Positions 32,851 through 45,714 of a stretch of 64,000 nt of DNA are shown piece after piece (position 1 is the first letter of the stretch; each line of letters opens with the position of its first letter). The stretch is from Acanthosepion esculentum (lineage: Eukaryota > Mollusca > Cephalopoda > Sepiida > Sepiidae): assembly GCA_964036315.1 (NCBI GenBank), contig OZ038485.1, positions 92,790,285-92,854,284 of the forward strand, given 5' to 3'. Below the pieces are notes generated by a model that ran no database searches, was not told the origin of the DNA, and saw nothing but the letters and a program-made list of their open reading frames with translations. Position numbers and translations under genes: made by a program.

Positions 32851-33349
32851 CAACTAGGCCGTTGATAAACCGAGAGATTAACTTTTCATTATTTACGTGT
32901 CCTATATTGCCACTAGTAATAATCGGCCTGGATACCAAAATCCCAGAGTATTTTATTGTTTTCTTCTGCAGTTTTCAGAACTTTTCGCTGGACTCTCTCA
33001 AAGCCCAGCACGACCGCGATCTGAGGAATCATTTGCAGTTGTTATACCTCGTTCGGGAAGACGCGCATGCGTTAAGAGCCCTGTTTGTAGTAGTTAACCT
33101 TTTCAGCAACGTGGGAACTCATAATAAATAGGAGAGCAAGCGTATTTTTAAATTTTTCCTTTCAGAGGAAGGATACAAGTCTCTGTGCTCCCAGAAAATA
33201 AAACTTGGCCTTAACACTGGCCTTAGCACTGACCTAAACACTGGCCCTAAAACTGATCTCACTTCTACAACAGTTCACTCATTCTTTCACTCTTTCGCCC
33301 ATGAAATAAAGCAGTCCAACTATTTACCTAGGGATTATATGTTACAGGA
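32851..33349. other. Unassigned sequence
   Basis: A GC-richer part at 32960-33090 has no recognised motif. Around 33190-33260 there are four imperfect copies of AACACTGGCCTTA. Confidence 0.3.
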
Positions 33350-33890
33350 ATTAAATTTACTTTTTAAGGGATTATCCTATACAAGGATTAACATTTAAAG
33401 GGATTATTTTTCTTCTTTTACAGGGCTTGTCATTCAGAAGAATTATCATTTCTTTTTTTTACAGAGATTCTCTTTTAGAGATATTATTAATTGAAGTCAT
33501 TATTATTTCTTTTTTTACATTGGATTATCCTTTACATGGATTATCTTATGTTTTTACATATATTTTCAATACCGGGATTGTATTTTACAGGGATTATCAT
33601 TTACAGGAATTATATTTCTTTTGTCTACAGAGATTGTTTTTACAGGAATTATTCTTTACAGGGATTATACTTTTTACAGGGATATCATTACAGGGATTAT
33701 ATATTACAGCGATTATAATTTACAGGGATTACGTTTTCTTTTTCTTTACAGGGATTATCATATACAGGAATTATTTATGCTTTTTGTACTTGCGATTATT
33801 TGTTAAAGAATTATCATTTAAAGGGATTATTTTTTCTTTTTCTTTTACAGGCATAATCTTACCTTCATTACATGGATTATCTCATTCTGT
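33350..33890. repeat. Minisatellite, unit about 17 bp
   Basis: About twenty imperfect copies of TTTACAGGGATTATCAT, some joined into longer units by T-rich spacers. Every plus-strand frame stays partly open because of the repeat. No protein is supported. Confidence 0.85.
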
Positions 33891-33944
33891 CCATTATTTT
33901 GTTTGTTTCTTTAATGCATTAAGAAATAGAAAAAAGTATTAAAA

Positions 33945-34760
33945 AACCAAGAAAAGGGTACTGAAATATTATTTAATATATGTCCTACTGTATGGCAGTG
34001 AATGCTGGAAGTTTCCTAACCGATGAAGAAGAGACTGGAAGCAATAGTAATGTGGTTCTACAGAAGGATGCTTAGGATACGAAGGACTGAACATGTGAAC
34101 AACAATTAAGTTTTAGATAAAATGGAAACAAAAAGGACACATACTGTTGAAACTTGGCGTATGGTTCGTTCTACTTCGTCGCCATTGTTGAGTCTTGACT
34201 CATTGTTGAATCTCGACTAAGGCATGGAATAATAATGCAACACAAAATGTACTTAGAACAAGAATGTATTATAACAAGAAAGTGTACACAATATTTACAT
34301 CTAGTATTTCTGTATATTTCTGGGAAGACGTTCCTGGAGAATGTGTTGACTAAGTCGGAGTCGGGCAGAGTCTCTAGCTGGATCTCTGTATTCGCCTCCC
34401 CCTCTTCCCGGTACCAACCATTATTTATATAGTCGGTAGTCACCTATGCAGATTAGGTGGATCCTACCACAACACATACTTAACATCGTAAAGTTCTATG
34501 GTACATAATGAGGAAAGAGTGCTTAGAAAATTTGAGACCCATAGGACATATTGCAGGCAAGAGGGACAGAGGAAAACAGTGCATAACCTACATAACGAGC
34601 TTGTTTAAAAGGTTGGCAGAAGAGGGATGAGGAGAGATAACAAAAAGACAACGTCTAGGAAGTTGAGGAGGGCTATAATCGCCTTTGGTGTGATGGGACA
34701 CGGGACATATATTCTGGATAGGCAACAACAGTTCCTTCAGTACGGTAGTAGTTTTATTTT
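33945..34760 (+). pseudogene. LINE ORF2 C-terminus, interrupted by a solo LTR
   Basis: Before the LTR the plus strand reads YVLLYGSECWK and, after a frameshift, KKRLEAIVMWFYRRMLRIRRTEHV. After it come KFYGT, MRKECLENLRPIGHIAGKRD, RGKQCITYITSLFKRLAEEG and EITKRQR. In intact relatives these are continuous (LLYGSE-W, then WFYRRML-I, then LGH-MRKE, then GKR-RGRQR). The insert is the solo LTR at 34186-34474. Confidence 0.85.
34186..34474 (-). mobile_element. Solo LTR, copy 2
   Basis: It is nearly identical over its full 289 bp to 8432-8721, with the same TGTTGAG start and CACAACA end. It sits inside a LINE ORF. Flanking 5-mers (GCCAT left, CATAC right) do not form an exact target duplication; only CAT is shared. 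High identity between the copies suggests recent activity of the parent retrotransposon. Confidence 0.8.
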
Positions 34761-35109
34761 AATTTTCTTTTGTTTGCAATCTATGGGATGTTAGTGCTTC
34801 CAGGTCAAGGATATAGCAGAATTTTTGTGTCAGGCTCAAAGTGGCAGGATCTCGTGATCATTCTCGGACATAACGGTCAGTGGGGAATGTACAGAATGGA
34901 TATTTAAATTTTGATTTGACCTTGCTCATGACCTTTACATTTTTTGCCATACACAAACAGATGGCACAGTTTCCAAGTATCTCGATTCAATGACGATTGC
35001 CGAGAAACAAATTAATTGAACGTGCCGAGAGTATTTCTCAGTATTGATAATCAAATTATGCAATGAAGCGCTGATTACAGAAAAAGGTTGATTAACTTTC
35101 GATTGAAAG

Positions 35110-35110
<1 letters not shown>

Positions 35111-35160
<50 letters not shown>
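35111..35160. repeat. (AT)n microsatellite
   Basis: A TA tract just left of the hammerhead inverted repeat. Sequence at 34761-35110 is unassigned. Confidence 0.95.
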
Positions 35161-35163
<3 letters not shown>

Positions 35164-35234
35164 GGAGGATTTGAGATAATCAACTTAAGCAATTCATCGA
35201 GTTTTTAGACGAAACCTCAACAGAATGCAGAAAG

Positions 35235-35279
35235 CACTGGACGGCCGTTTCGTCCTATATTTGGGACTCTTCAGCAGTG
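35235..35279 (-). ncRNA. Type I hammerhead ribozyme, family B copy 1
   Basis: On the minus strand: stem I CACTG, core CTGAAGA (position 7 of the core may be any base), stem II GTCC/GGAC with an 8-base loop, GAAA, a stem III palindrome CGGCCG, GTC cleavage triplet, then stem I CAGTG. All stem I and stem II pairs are Watson-Crick. Core complete. Confidence 0.85.
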
Positions 35280-35520
35280 CGCATCCACTACAAGGAATTG
35301 AAACAAACGTCATACCAAATGTTCCACGGGCCCCGGTGACGAAGAGGTAACGAATTAAACTCAATATAACTTGGATGAGTTCCATCACGGAATTTAGAAT
35401 GAGCGGCGCTATATCGACTTTAATTCGCTATCTTTTCGCCACCGGGTCTCGTGGAACAGTTGGTATGACGTTTGCTTGATAATGTAACTGTCCGGGTTTC
35501 AATTCCTGGTAGTGGATATG

Positions 35521-35565
35521 CACTGCTGATGAGTCTCAAATATAGGACGAAACGGCCGTTCAGTG
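35521..35565 (+). ncRNA. Type I hammerhead ribozyme, family B copy 2
   Basis: Stem I CACTG (35521-35525), CTGATGA (35526-35532), stem II GTCT/GGAC, GAAA (35549-35552), palindromic CGGCCG, cleavage triplet GTT (35558-35560), stem I CAGTG (35561-35565). GTT fits the general NUH rule but is usually slower than GUC. Confidence 0.85.
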
Positions 35566-35619
35566 TTTTCCGCATTATTTTGAGGTTTCGTCTAAAAACT
35601 CGATGAATTGCTTAATTAT

Positions 35620-35905
35620 GATATATATATATATATATGTGTGTGTGTGTATGTATGCAGATATGCTTATATATCTTTACTATATAAATTCTTACATCCT
35701 ATATACTAATATATATTCGTGTATATATTGTATACAGTTTCATATATAGGTATTTCTCAACAATTTCTCAAACTTATGTATTTTCATGTATGTATGTAAA
35801 TGAACGAAGAATAAAATTCAAACTGTCAAAACACTAATTTAAAAATTTATAAACTGTTACATTAGAACATATTAATTACTACTGCGAAATTGTTTATAAT
35901 ATCTA

Positions 35906-35937
<32 letters not shown>

Positions 35938-35940
35938 AAA
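35620..35940. repeat. (AT)n/(GT)n microsatellites flanking unassigned AT-rich sequence
   Basis: AT then GT repeats at 35620-35657, and CT then AT repeats at 35905-35938. Between them is AT-rich sequence with no motif. Confidence 0.85.
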
Positions 35941-36010
35941 GTGAACATTGAAGTCAACGGTGACAGGATGTTTCATGCTAAACACAATCGTCAGGCCGCG
36001 AGTGTTGGGT
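35941..36010 (-). ncRNA. Hammerhead-like motif, family C copy 1
   Basis: On the minus strand: CTGACGA (35994-35988), a loop with only weak pairing in stem II, GAAA (35974-35971), stem III CA/TG with a 3-base loop, and GTC (35964-35962). Stem I has CGG/CCG with one mismatch next to the core. It is less regular than families A and B. The match with the second copy at 61.98 kb, which keeps the same blocks, supports it. Confidence 0.6.
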
Positions 36011-36780
36011 TTTCCCCGACTTTTTATATATATAGGTCAGTTGTCCATTCTGGTGGTTATTTTTGCGGGAGTGTCTTGTTTAATTATTTATTTGGGTTAA
36101 TTTATTTTACTTGTTTTTTATTTTTATTTTATATTTTATATATTTATTCATTCTTTTCAGTTTCTATGTTTTATTAACGTGGTAAAAAATTGGGGGGTTG
36201 CTTAGGTCGTTTATTATACTTATTGATTTCATTTTTATTACTCCTAACGGTTATTTAAGCGGGAGCGGTTTGTAATTTGTTCATTTATTTATTTATTTTG
36301 GATTAATCTTTACCTGTTTTTTTTTTATTATTTTTATTTCTTATTCATTTTTTATTTTGTATATATTTATATACTCTATTCGGTTATCGATTTTTGAGGA
36401 AAGTAGTATTTTTATCGTTATACAGCAGTTATAGCTATTTTCTCCTCCTAATTTTTGATTGATTTTTTTAATTTTTTCTAATGGTTATTTTGGCAGGATT
36501 GGTTTCTTGATTTGTTTATTGTTTATTTATTCGGTTTGATTATTTTTACTTGTATTTTATGTATTTATTTTCTATTTTTAATTGTTCTATTTCGTCTATT
36601 CTAACGGGAGCGGTTTGTTAATTTGTTTATTATTTCCTTGGGTTAATTTATTTTACCTGTTTTTTATATCATTTTATTTATTTATTTTTATTCTTTTCAG
36701 TATTCGATTTTTACTACGTCACTTAAAATTTGAAAACTGAAAAGAATAACTGTAGCTAAATGATATAGCACGTTAGGGTT
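36011..36780. other. Unassigned T-rich sequence with loose internal repeats
   Basis: Words like GGAGCGGTTTGTTAATTTGT, TTTATTTGGGTTAATTTATT and TTACCTGTTTTTTAT recur about four times at irregular spacing of roughly 180 bp (about 36055, 36260, 36495, 36605), so this may be an old tandem repeat. No coding region. Confidence 0.45.
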
Positions 36781-37243
36781 TATGACGGTGTTATATATTT
36801 CAGGCTAAACGCAATGGCCGTGTGGTTAGGATTTTCAATTTCCAACCATGACACGCATGGTCGATATGTCATTAAACGGATTTGATAGGACGAGGGAGAC
36901 GATCTCAGCTTATAACACCCTTGGAAAGTGTCTTTAACCCATACCATGGAGGGAGCCCAAGCTATGCGAGCGTAACTGTGCAGACAGAACTATTCGAGAG
37001 CTATTGATGATTGTATTCATCACAAAGTCACACGCCATCGTGACCGAGGGTTTGAGCCTACTGACGTTGATCAAACTAGCGACCATGCCTGAAGATGTAC
37101 TGTCTCCTAGAATCTATGACTAATGTATAAACCACACGTGGATTCTGTGGCGGTTGAGCAATCACAATTGTGCATCTGCAGACGCTTACAACAGAGACTG
37201 GCTAGCCACCCTAAAAGATAGGTTTGCTCGGAAGCGAGTATCC

Positions 37244-37245
<2 letters not shown>
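36781..37245. other. Probable SINE fragment and unassigned sequence
   Basis: Bases 36805-36835 read GCAATGGCCGTGTGGTTAGG, which resembles the start of a tRNA-derived SINE. No clear B box follows. The stretch to 37245 is GC-richer but unrecognised. Confidence 0.35.
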
Positions 37246-37294
<49 letters not shown>

Positions 37295-37359
37295 GTGTCT
37301 ATATATATGTATATATATGTGTATATATATATATATGTATATACATATATGTATATACA

Positions 37360-37410
<51 letters not shown>

Positions 37411-37439
37411 GTATATATATATGTATATATATATATATG

Positions 37440-37512
<73 letters not shown>
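37246..37512. repeat. (AT)n with GTAT interruptions
   Basis: A long TA array with periodic TG substitutions. The mariner at 37513 inserted at its right end. Confidence 0.95.
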
Positions 37513-38945
<1,433 letters not shown>

Positions 38946-39270
38946 TGAGTAGGCCAATAATTCTAACACATAGATATTAACAGATATTTGAGTGGTTGAT
39001 TTCGCTACATGATTAAATTAATATTTGCCACTGAATTAAATGCATTGGCAAGTAATGAGAATTCTGCGACAAAATTAAACAATTTTGTAAAATTAATATA
39101 TTTCTAATCATTAAGCTGTTATGAACATATATACGTGAGGAAATTTACGAAACATTTATACATATGACATGTTTATTAAAGCGTAATATCTTATTCAGAG
39201 AACAGGATATAACGAACCAAACCTATGATAGATAGGTACATACATAGGTACATAGGTACATAGATAGATA

Positions 39271-39498
39271 AAGGGTGTTCCAATAACTTGGACCGATTTT
39301 AAAATTGAATTCAGTTTAAGCCTCTAATGAGTATTTTTTCTTTTTCTTTCAGATTTAGCAGATATTTGGGCTATGTTATTTTCTACACATGATTGCCATG
39401 ACTTAAATACCATGATCCAATAAAGAAATAAATAAATTTTCACCAATAACACTGATTCATTTACTGCTAACTTTGATCCGTCTTAATGAAACACCCTT
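39271..39498. mobile_element. MITE of about 228 bp, mariner-like ends
   Basis: The left end AAGGGTGTTCCAATAACTTG is matched in inverse by GTCTTAATGAAACACCCTT at the right end (minus strand AAGGGTGTTTCATTAAGAC). TA precedes the left end and ATATA follows the right. No coding capacity. A partial repeat of the right end lies at 39508-39525. Confidence 0.6.
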
Positions 39499-39530
39499 AT
39501 ATATAATCCGTCTTAATGAAACCACTTTTA

Positions 39531-39578
39531 GATATGAAGAGAATGAGATGAGATAGATAAATTGATATGAAAGGAATG

Positions 39579-39631
<53 letters not shown>

Positions 39632-39953
39632 TATATATATATATGTGTGTGTGTATGTATGTATATATATATATGTATATATATATATATGTATATATAT
39701 ATATGTATATATGGACAGAAATGAAAGAATAAGATTATATATATATATATATAAAGATAGATATAGATATGGTATACAAGCGTGAGAAAAACATATGAAG
39801 ACAATGATATAGATAGATAAATAGATAAAAACGAAAGAATGAGATAGATATGAAGAGAATGAGATGAGATAGATAAATTGATATGAAAGGAATGATATAC
39901 ATATATATATATATATATAAATATATATATATATATGTGTGTGCGTGTGTATG

Positions 39954-40005
<52 letters not shown>

Positions 40006-40037
40006 TGTATATATGGATAGAAATGAAAGAATAAGAT

Positions 40038-40076
<39 letters not shown>

Positions 40077-40190
40077 ATAGATATAGATATGGTATACAAG
40101 CGTGAGAAAAACATATGATATAGATAGATAAATAGATAAAAACGAAAGAATGTGATAGATATGAAGAGAATGAGAGAGATTGACAGCTGG
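39531..40190. repeat. Direct duplication, unit about 315 bp, microsatellite-rich
   Basis: GATATGAAGAGAATGAGATG at 39531 recurs at 39848, with a partial third start at 40159. Within each unit follow GAAAGGAATGATATACATAT, an AT/GT array, ATGAAAGAATAAGATTATAT, and GGTATACAAGCGTGAGAAAA in the same order. The units differ mainly in array length. Confidence 0.85.
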
Positions 40191-40733
40191 TTAGATTTCA
40201 TAGATAATGAACTAATTGCGATAAATGGTTAGATACTGATTTATTAAAAAATCTCTTATTTTATTTAATTCAATTATCTTTAATATAAACATGAGTATGT
40301 TTATTTTCTATCGATCTATCTATGAGTGTGTGTGTGCGTGTGTGTGTGTGTGTGGGTGTGTGTGTGTGTGTGCGCGCCTTTTGGTAAGGAATGGCTTCTT
40401 TTTCTTCTAATTCTTGTATTGAATATTTCAAAAGTTCATGTGCATAAAGAAGGAAAATATGGTGCGACGATTTGATGAGGTTGTGTGATTAATGAGGAAT
40501 AACTTTTTCACGAATAAAGTTTCTAAGTTTTTCTTGTTTTTACGTGAATAGGCGGATGTTAGTTGTTGCCTGTATTTTCTGACTATATCTCTTTGTATGT
40601 TTTTGTTTTCCATGTCGACAAATATGAAAAAGACAAAAAATGCATAAAAAGACAATATTTATAAAAGTATTTATGCCCATGAATTTTTTAAATATTCAAT
40701 ACGGGAATCAGAAGAAAAAGCAGCCATTCTTTA

Positions 40734-40735
<2 letters not shown>
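40191..40735. other. Unassigned sequence with a (GT)n tract
   Basis: GT/GC repeats lie at 40324-40376. A short minus-strand frame (40428-40655) is unrecognised. Confidence 0.3.
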
Positions 40736-40824
<89 letters not shown>

Positions 40825-40825
40825 T
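40736..40825. repeat. (AT)n(GATA)n microsatellite
   Basis: TA repeats then GATA repeats, abutting the large palindrome. Confidence 0.95.
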
Positions 40826-41234
40826 AATTTCTTTTTAAAATATTATTTCATCGCTACACAGGAATTACCATGTTTCAAAAAAAGCTAAAAACTTCCAATT
40901 CAATTATAGAAATTAAATTAACTTAAAGAACCTCGTTCTGTTTCATTTTCAAGCAAATTTTCAAATAACTTATTTTGAAATTTACGGACCTACATAAGCA
41001 CATACATTCATAATATGAGTTTATTATTATTATTAATATTCTGAATCTATGTGCTTATGTAGCTCCGTAAATTTCAAAATAAGTTATTCGCAAATTCGCT
41101 TGAAAATGAAACAGAACTAGGTACTTTAATTTAATTTAATTTCTATAATTGAATTGGAAGTTTTTACCATCTGTTTTTGAAACGTGGTAATTCCTGTATA
41201 TCTATGCAATCATATTTTTTTTAAATAATTATAA
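40824..41234. mobile_element. Large palindrome (fold-back MITE), arms about 195 bp
   Basis: The left arm (about 40824-41017) and right arm (about 41039-41234) are inverted copies at roughly 90 percent identity. Shared words are AATTCAATTATAGAAATTAA, TTCTGTTTCATTTTCAAGC, AATAACTTATTTTGAAATTT and ACATAAGCACATA. The loop is only about 20 bp and AAT-rich. No coding region and no resemblance to the element at 20157. Confidence 0.85.
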
Positions 41235-41305
41235 TCTAGGCTCTACTTGTGTATCGAGCACTGTCAAAGACAAAAAAATGAAGAACTTTCCTATTTTATC
41301 AATAT

Positions 41306-41406
<101 letters not shown>

Positions 41407-42364
41407 TTTCATGCATAAATTTTCCATCAGTTTTTAATATAGTCTTTTACTCATATAAAACCGTGGCATCATTATACCTTCTTCCAATTCTTTGACCTAT
41501 CATTCTATGGCCTTACGGCACATCAGCGCTAAACTGTTCCTTTCACCATAAAAGAATTATTTTGCTTTTTAATGAATACTTCAATAGATTTTTCCATAAC
41601 ATAAATTTGCTGGCATCGTAGATATCACCAAGATCGTTGTAACTAGCTTAATGAATTGTAGTATAATATGTATCTCACCTCAGATCATGACAGTGCACTC
41701 ACAGTCCCTCAGAAAAGCCAAGTACTGGTTAACCTGGTGATTTATTACGGAACTTGATGTACAAGCGTGAGAATAAACAGAACACAGGCAGATATATAAA
41801 CACACAACCCAGAGAGGAGATTGACAATCTCTAAGACATCACACACAAGAATATAAGGTCTACATCTGGAATGAGGGCCCGAAGCGGCACATAAGGAAAA
41901 AACACGGACTGGTAGACATTAAACTACGACGTCTGGTTTTTAAGAAAATGTAATTCTACGTATGTGAGATTTAAGACTCCTGTTTTCATTTGTAATGTTT
42001 GACGAAGCTTCCTTAAAATGTAACGATACCAGCTTCAGAGAATAGGTGCACCTAGAAGAAATTTCACCATTTTTTCATGGTCTTCCTCTTTTTTCGTTTT
42101 ATTTTTGCATAACCAGGACGGATAATGTGATGTAGTAAAATAAAAATAAAATTGACTCCCATTTTAAAGCAAAATGGTCTGCTAGGCTTACATCAAAACT
42201 AAAAAGATTTCCAGTAAATAATTGCCCAAAAGAACGTCGGTATCCAACTCGTAATAATAAATGCATATTCACACGAGTCCCGAAACTCATTCGGGTCGTG
42301 GGGGCACTACACGTATCGTAGCCGTAGTAGAAGTGGTGTGACTTAGTCAAGATAGCCTGACGGA

Positions 42365-42600
42365 ACGCAAACCACTCCAGGATGGTTTGAATTCAGAGTT
42401 TTACCTCTCCTAGCCTGGCTGCCAACCAAGGCTATGGGAACCAAACTGGTCTGTTATTTTACCAATAGCTGAGGTGGGAGAAGAGATGAATGCAAACATT
42501 TCCCAAGGGAATTATAACTGAATGTACTTAACTCGAGCAGGAGTGGAACTAGGCTCACCGATTCCTCAATCCGAACCATTGTGCATCCGACTGCATCTGC
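42365..42600 (-). repeat. tRNA-derived SINE (family S), copy 2
   Basis: The minus-strand head GCACAATGGTTCGGATTGAG then GAATCGGTGAGCCTAGTTCC corresponds to the A-box to B-box stretch of the copies at 32570 and 47005. The body shows GGGAAATG, CCACCTCAGCTATTGGTAAA and CAGACCAGTTTGG. Confidence 0.6.
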
Positions 42601-42739
42601 ATTAACACCAAATCTAGATAAAACCATATTTTTATCGGTATATGATATTAGTATATGAGCTACACGCCATGAATTGCCAGAAGTGTCTGAATCGGAATTA
42701 CCGGTCATTATGGAACCATTGTTCTTGGAGAATTTGATT

Positions 42740-44120
42740 TCATTTCCTTCGAATTTCATTTCTAAGAAGGAATTTCAACTCAGGTTATTGCGGAAAAATG
42801 TTATATCGTGGAACAAACTCTCGATAGCATGCTTGACCGATCAATATAATCTTAACTTCACCAACTCTAGCGTCAATCGTTATCTAGCCTATATATCCTC
42901 ATACCCTTCCCTTAAAAAGTTGTTCAAGTATATTCTTCTCGCAAACCGCTATTTCGTGAAATAGACACCCGATAGCATGCTAAAATCTTAAATTCATCAA
43001 GCCTAGGGTCAACCGGGATTCTATACTACATATCATCATAATCCTTAAGTATATTCTACTAGAAAACTGCTACTTCGTGTAATATACTCACATAGTATCC
43101 TTCTTCGATCACTGTAATCTTATCCTCATCCAGTCTACGGTCAACCTTTATCTATGCTAAGTATCTACATAACATTACATTAAAAATTCCACTCAGATTG
43201 TTCTTAAAAACCGTTTTTCGTAGAACAGACTCGCGGTAGCATGCTTCTCCGACCACTGTAAACTTAACCTCATTTAGTCTAGGGTCAACCGTTATTTATC
43301 CTACATATCCATGTAATATTCCCTTAAAAGTTCCACTCAAATGGGTTCTTCTAGAAAACCGCTGTTTCACAGAACAGACCCTCTTTAATTAATTCTCCAA
43401 TCACAGTAATCTTAATTTTATCTAGTCTAGGGTCAACCGTTATCTATCCTACGTATATACGTAACATTCCCTTAAAGTTCCACTCAAATGGATTCTTCTA
43501 GAAAACCGCTGTTTTATAAAACAGACTCTGGATAGCATGCTTCCCTGTTCAATAAAATCTTAACTTCACCAAGTCTAGCGTCAGTCGTTATCTAGCCTAT
43601 ATATCCCCATACACTTCGCTTATAAGTTCTTCAAGCAGATTCTTCTCGCAAACTGCTATCTCGTGGAATAGACACCAATTAGCACGCTCTCCTGGTCATT
43701 AAAATCTTAACCTCATCATGTCTAGGGTCAACCGTTATCTATCATACTAATCATAATAATCTTCAATTAAAGGTTTCTCAAGTATATACTATGCGAAAAC
43801 TGCTACTTTGCAGAATAGACACACAGATTAGCTTTCTCCAATCACTGTAATTTTAACCTCATCTAATGTAGGGTCAACCGTTATCTATCCTACGTATCTT
43901 CATAATATTCCCTTAAAAGTTCCACTCAAAGAGATTCTTCTCGAAAACCGCTGTTTCATAGAACAGGCTCTCGATAGCATGCTTCCCCGTTCAATATCGT
44001 AGGATAGACTACACCGTGAGCATGCTTCTCTGATCACTGTAATCTTAACCTCATAAAGTTTAGGATCAACATTATGTGTCTTACATACCCTAAGAATCTT
44101 TGTTTAAAAGAACAGTGCCC
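42740..44120. repeat. Satellite-like tandem repeat, unit about 147 bp, about 9 copies
   Basis: The word GATAGCATGC (or a variant) recurs at 42823, 42971, 43091, 43235, 43384, 43531, 43678, 43826 and 43973, mostly 144-149 bp apart (one unit is 120 bp). Each unit then reads CACTGTAATCTTAACCTCAT, CTAGGGTCAACCGTTATCTA, a TCC-rich part, TTCTTCTAGAAAACCGCT and AGAATAGACTC. Copies are 75-90 percent alike by eye. A truncated unit starts at 44012. Confidence 0.88.
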
Positions 44121-45709
44121 ACATAGGAAGTAGCATTGCATCTGCGAGACCTGCGCTATCCAAGGTATGTATTGTATAAGGATCAATTTCGCAATGCTTG
44201 GGATTTTTGTAAGCTGGAGGATTTCTGTCTGATGCATTTTGATACCTGAACGTTTATCAGTCTAGTGTTGCCTATCGATATGGGCAGTGAGCGATATTGA
44301 GAAATGTCCAGCGATCAGAATTGTCGAATTTAATGGAGTTCTAAAAATGAATACTTTCTTGTATTGAATATATGATCGACGCTAAGAAATACCATGTTTT
44401 AAATCGGACCTAATGTCAATAAAGATTTGATCTGTCATGACCCCCCAGGATATGATGGGCTCATCCTGAGCGGCACCAAAGTAAAATTTGTACTCAATGT
44501 TACACCAAGGCGTTGGAGGAGCCAGATACATCAGAAAGTTGTCGGGGAAATTGAACTCTGAGATAACGGTTACAGATTCGCGCCTCACCGTACTTCATTG
44601 ATTTTCCATATATATAAACATATCACCACCTTTGTAAGGCTTAGATGGGCGCACTTTGGAAAAACTGGTGTCAAGAAGTAAGCCAATAGAGAGGGTATAA
44701 ACAAAGTGTCTCTCATATTCTTTCGAGAAGAATATCTGTGTTTTGACATTTAGCTACGTCAAAAGCCACACACAGCCCGTTTTCGGATATAAAATGGATA
44801 AAAAATAGGCTTCTATATGAGTGATTTAGTCATGCAATTTTATTAGTCTTGTCTGTTATTAGTTACAAGGTTTATGTTATACAGGTGGCGATAGAAATAC
44901 CTCCGATATAATGATAAGTCGATAGTGACAAACGTGTCCAACCAGCTAATATCTTACCGATGTGTCGGTGGTACTTCACGGAAGTATATGTGGAGTGTAT
45001 TTCTGTATGATGGATACCTGTAAGTAAACTGTTTTATTAATACTTAAATCCATTAAATTTAACCTTATATATAGCTAGTGACGCGTGCAAAGACTACGCT
45101 GTTATATAACGACAGTCGTAAATGGGGTTATTTCCTGTAGTTACCGCCATATTGCCATGAGACACAAGCGTTACTGTCTAGATTGTATCTGCAAATAGCA
45201 GTTATTTCCGCCAAGTAACTAAAGTTCTTATTCAATTTTAACTATTAATATTTTGCCAATTCTGCTTGTTAGTTTAAAATTGTACGACAATAATTACTTT
45301 AATAATGTATGGAAAAATTTCACACAAATCTTCATTCCAGGTAGAAGATTACTACCAGGAAAACTTGTAAAAACTTCCAGTCAAAAGGACCCACTTTATC
45401 TGAAAACAAGTAACTGAAGATGTCTGTTATCTACTGAAATAAATTATAATATCAAAGAAGTCTTACTTAAATCTGCCCAGCATTTTTTTTACTTTTTCCG
45501 GTTATTCTGATGGACCAATACTTGTCCACAGAGAAATTCCCCGGCATTCCTGTGGGCCAGTCTGCCATTTCTCCCTTCTTATTTAACTGTAATTATAACA
45601 TAATTTTTAATAATAAAATTAAAACAATCATGGCGTTTAAAAAAACACCTCAATTCGCCCCAACTAACTATAATGCTACTAAGACGCAAGGGGCTACTGG
45701 TATGAAAGT
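44121..45709. other. Unassigned sequence
   Basis: Minus-strand frames at 44034-44237 and 44382-44588 and a plus-strand frame at 45510-45761 are open but unrecognised. Bases 44880-45010 share loose wording with the 75 bp array (GATAGAAATACCTCC, GGAAGTATATGTGG) and may be a diverged outlier of it. Confidence 0.3.
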
Positions 45710-45714
45710 GAATG

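Larger units (their letters stand above)
35183..35618. mobile_element. Inverted pair of hammerhead/tRNA-like units (family B)
   Basis: The left arm (35183-35352, minus sense) and right arm (about 35437-35618, plus sense) are inverted copies ending TTTCGTCTAAAAACTCGATG then AATTGCTTAA. Each arm runs GTGGAACAxTTGGTATGACG (A-box-like), a B-box-like TTTCAATTCC, GTAGTGGAT-TGC, a full hammerhead, then TTGAGGTTTCG. The left arm has lost about 22 bp between the boxes. The loop of about 85 bp is unique. The order tRNA-like head then ribozyme resembles ribozyme-bearing SINE-like repeats known from schistosomes. Confidence 0.8.

Noticed and set aside
33427..33942. 171-codon open frame
   Set aside because: It is a read-through of the TTTACAGGGATTAT minisatellite.
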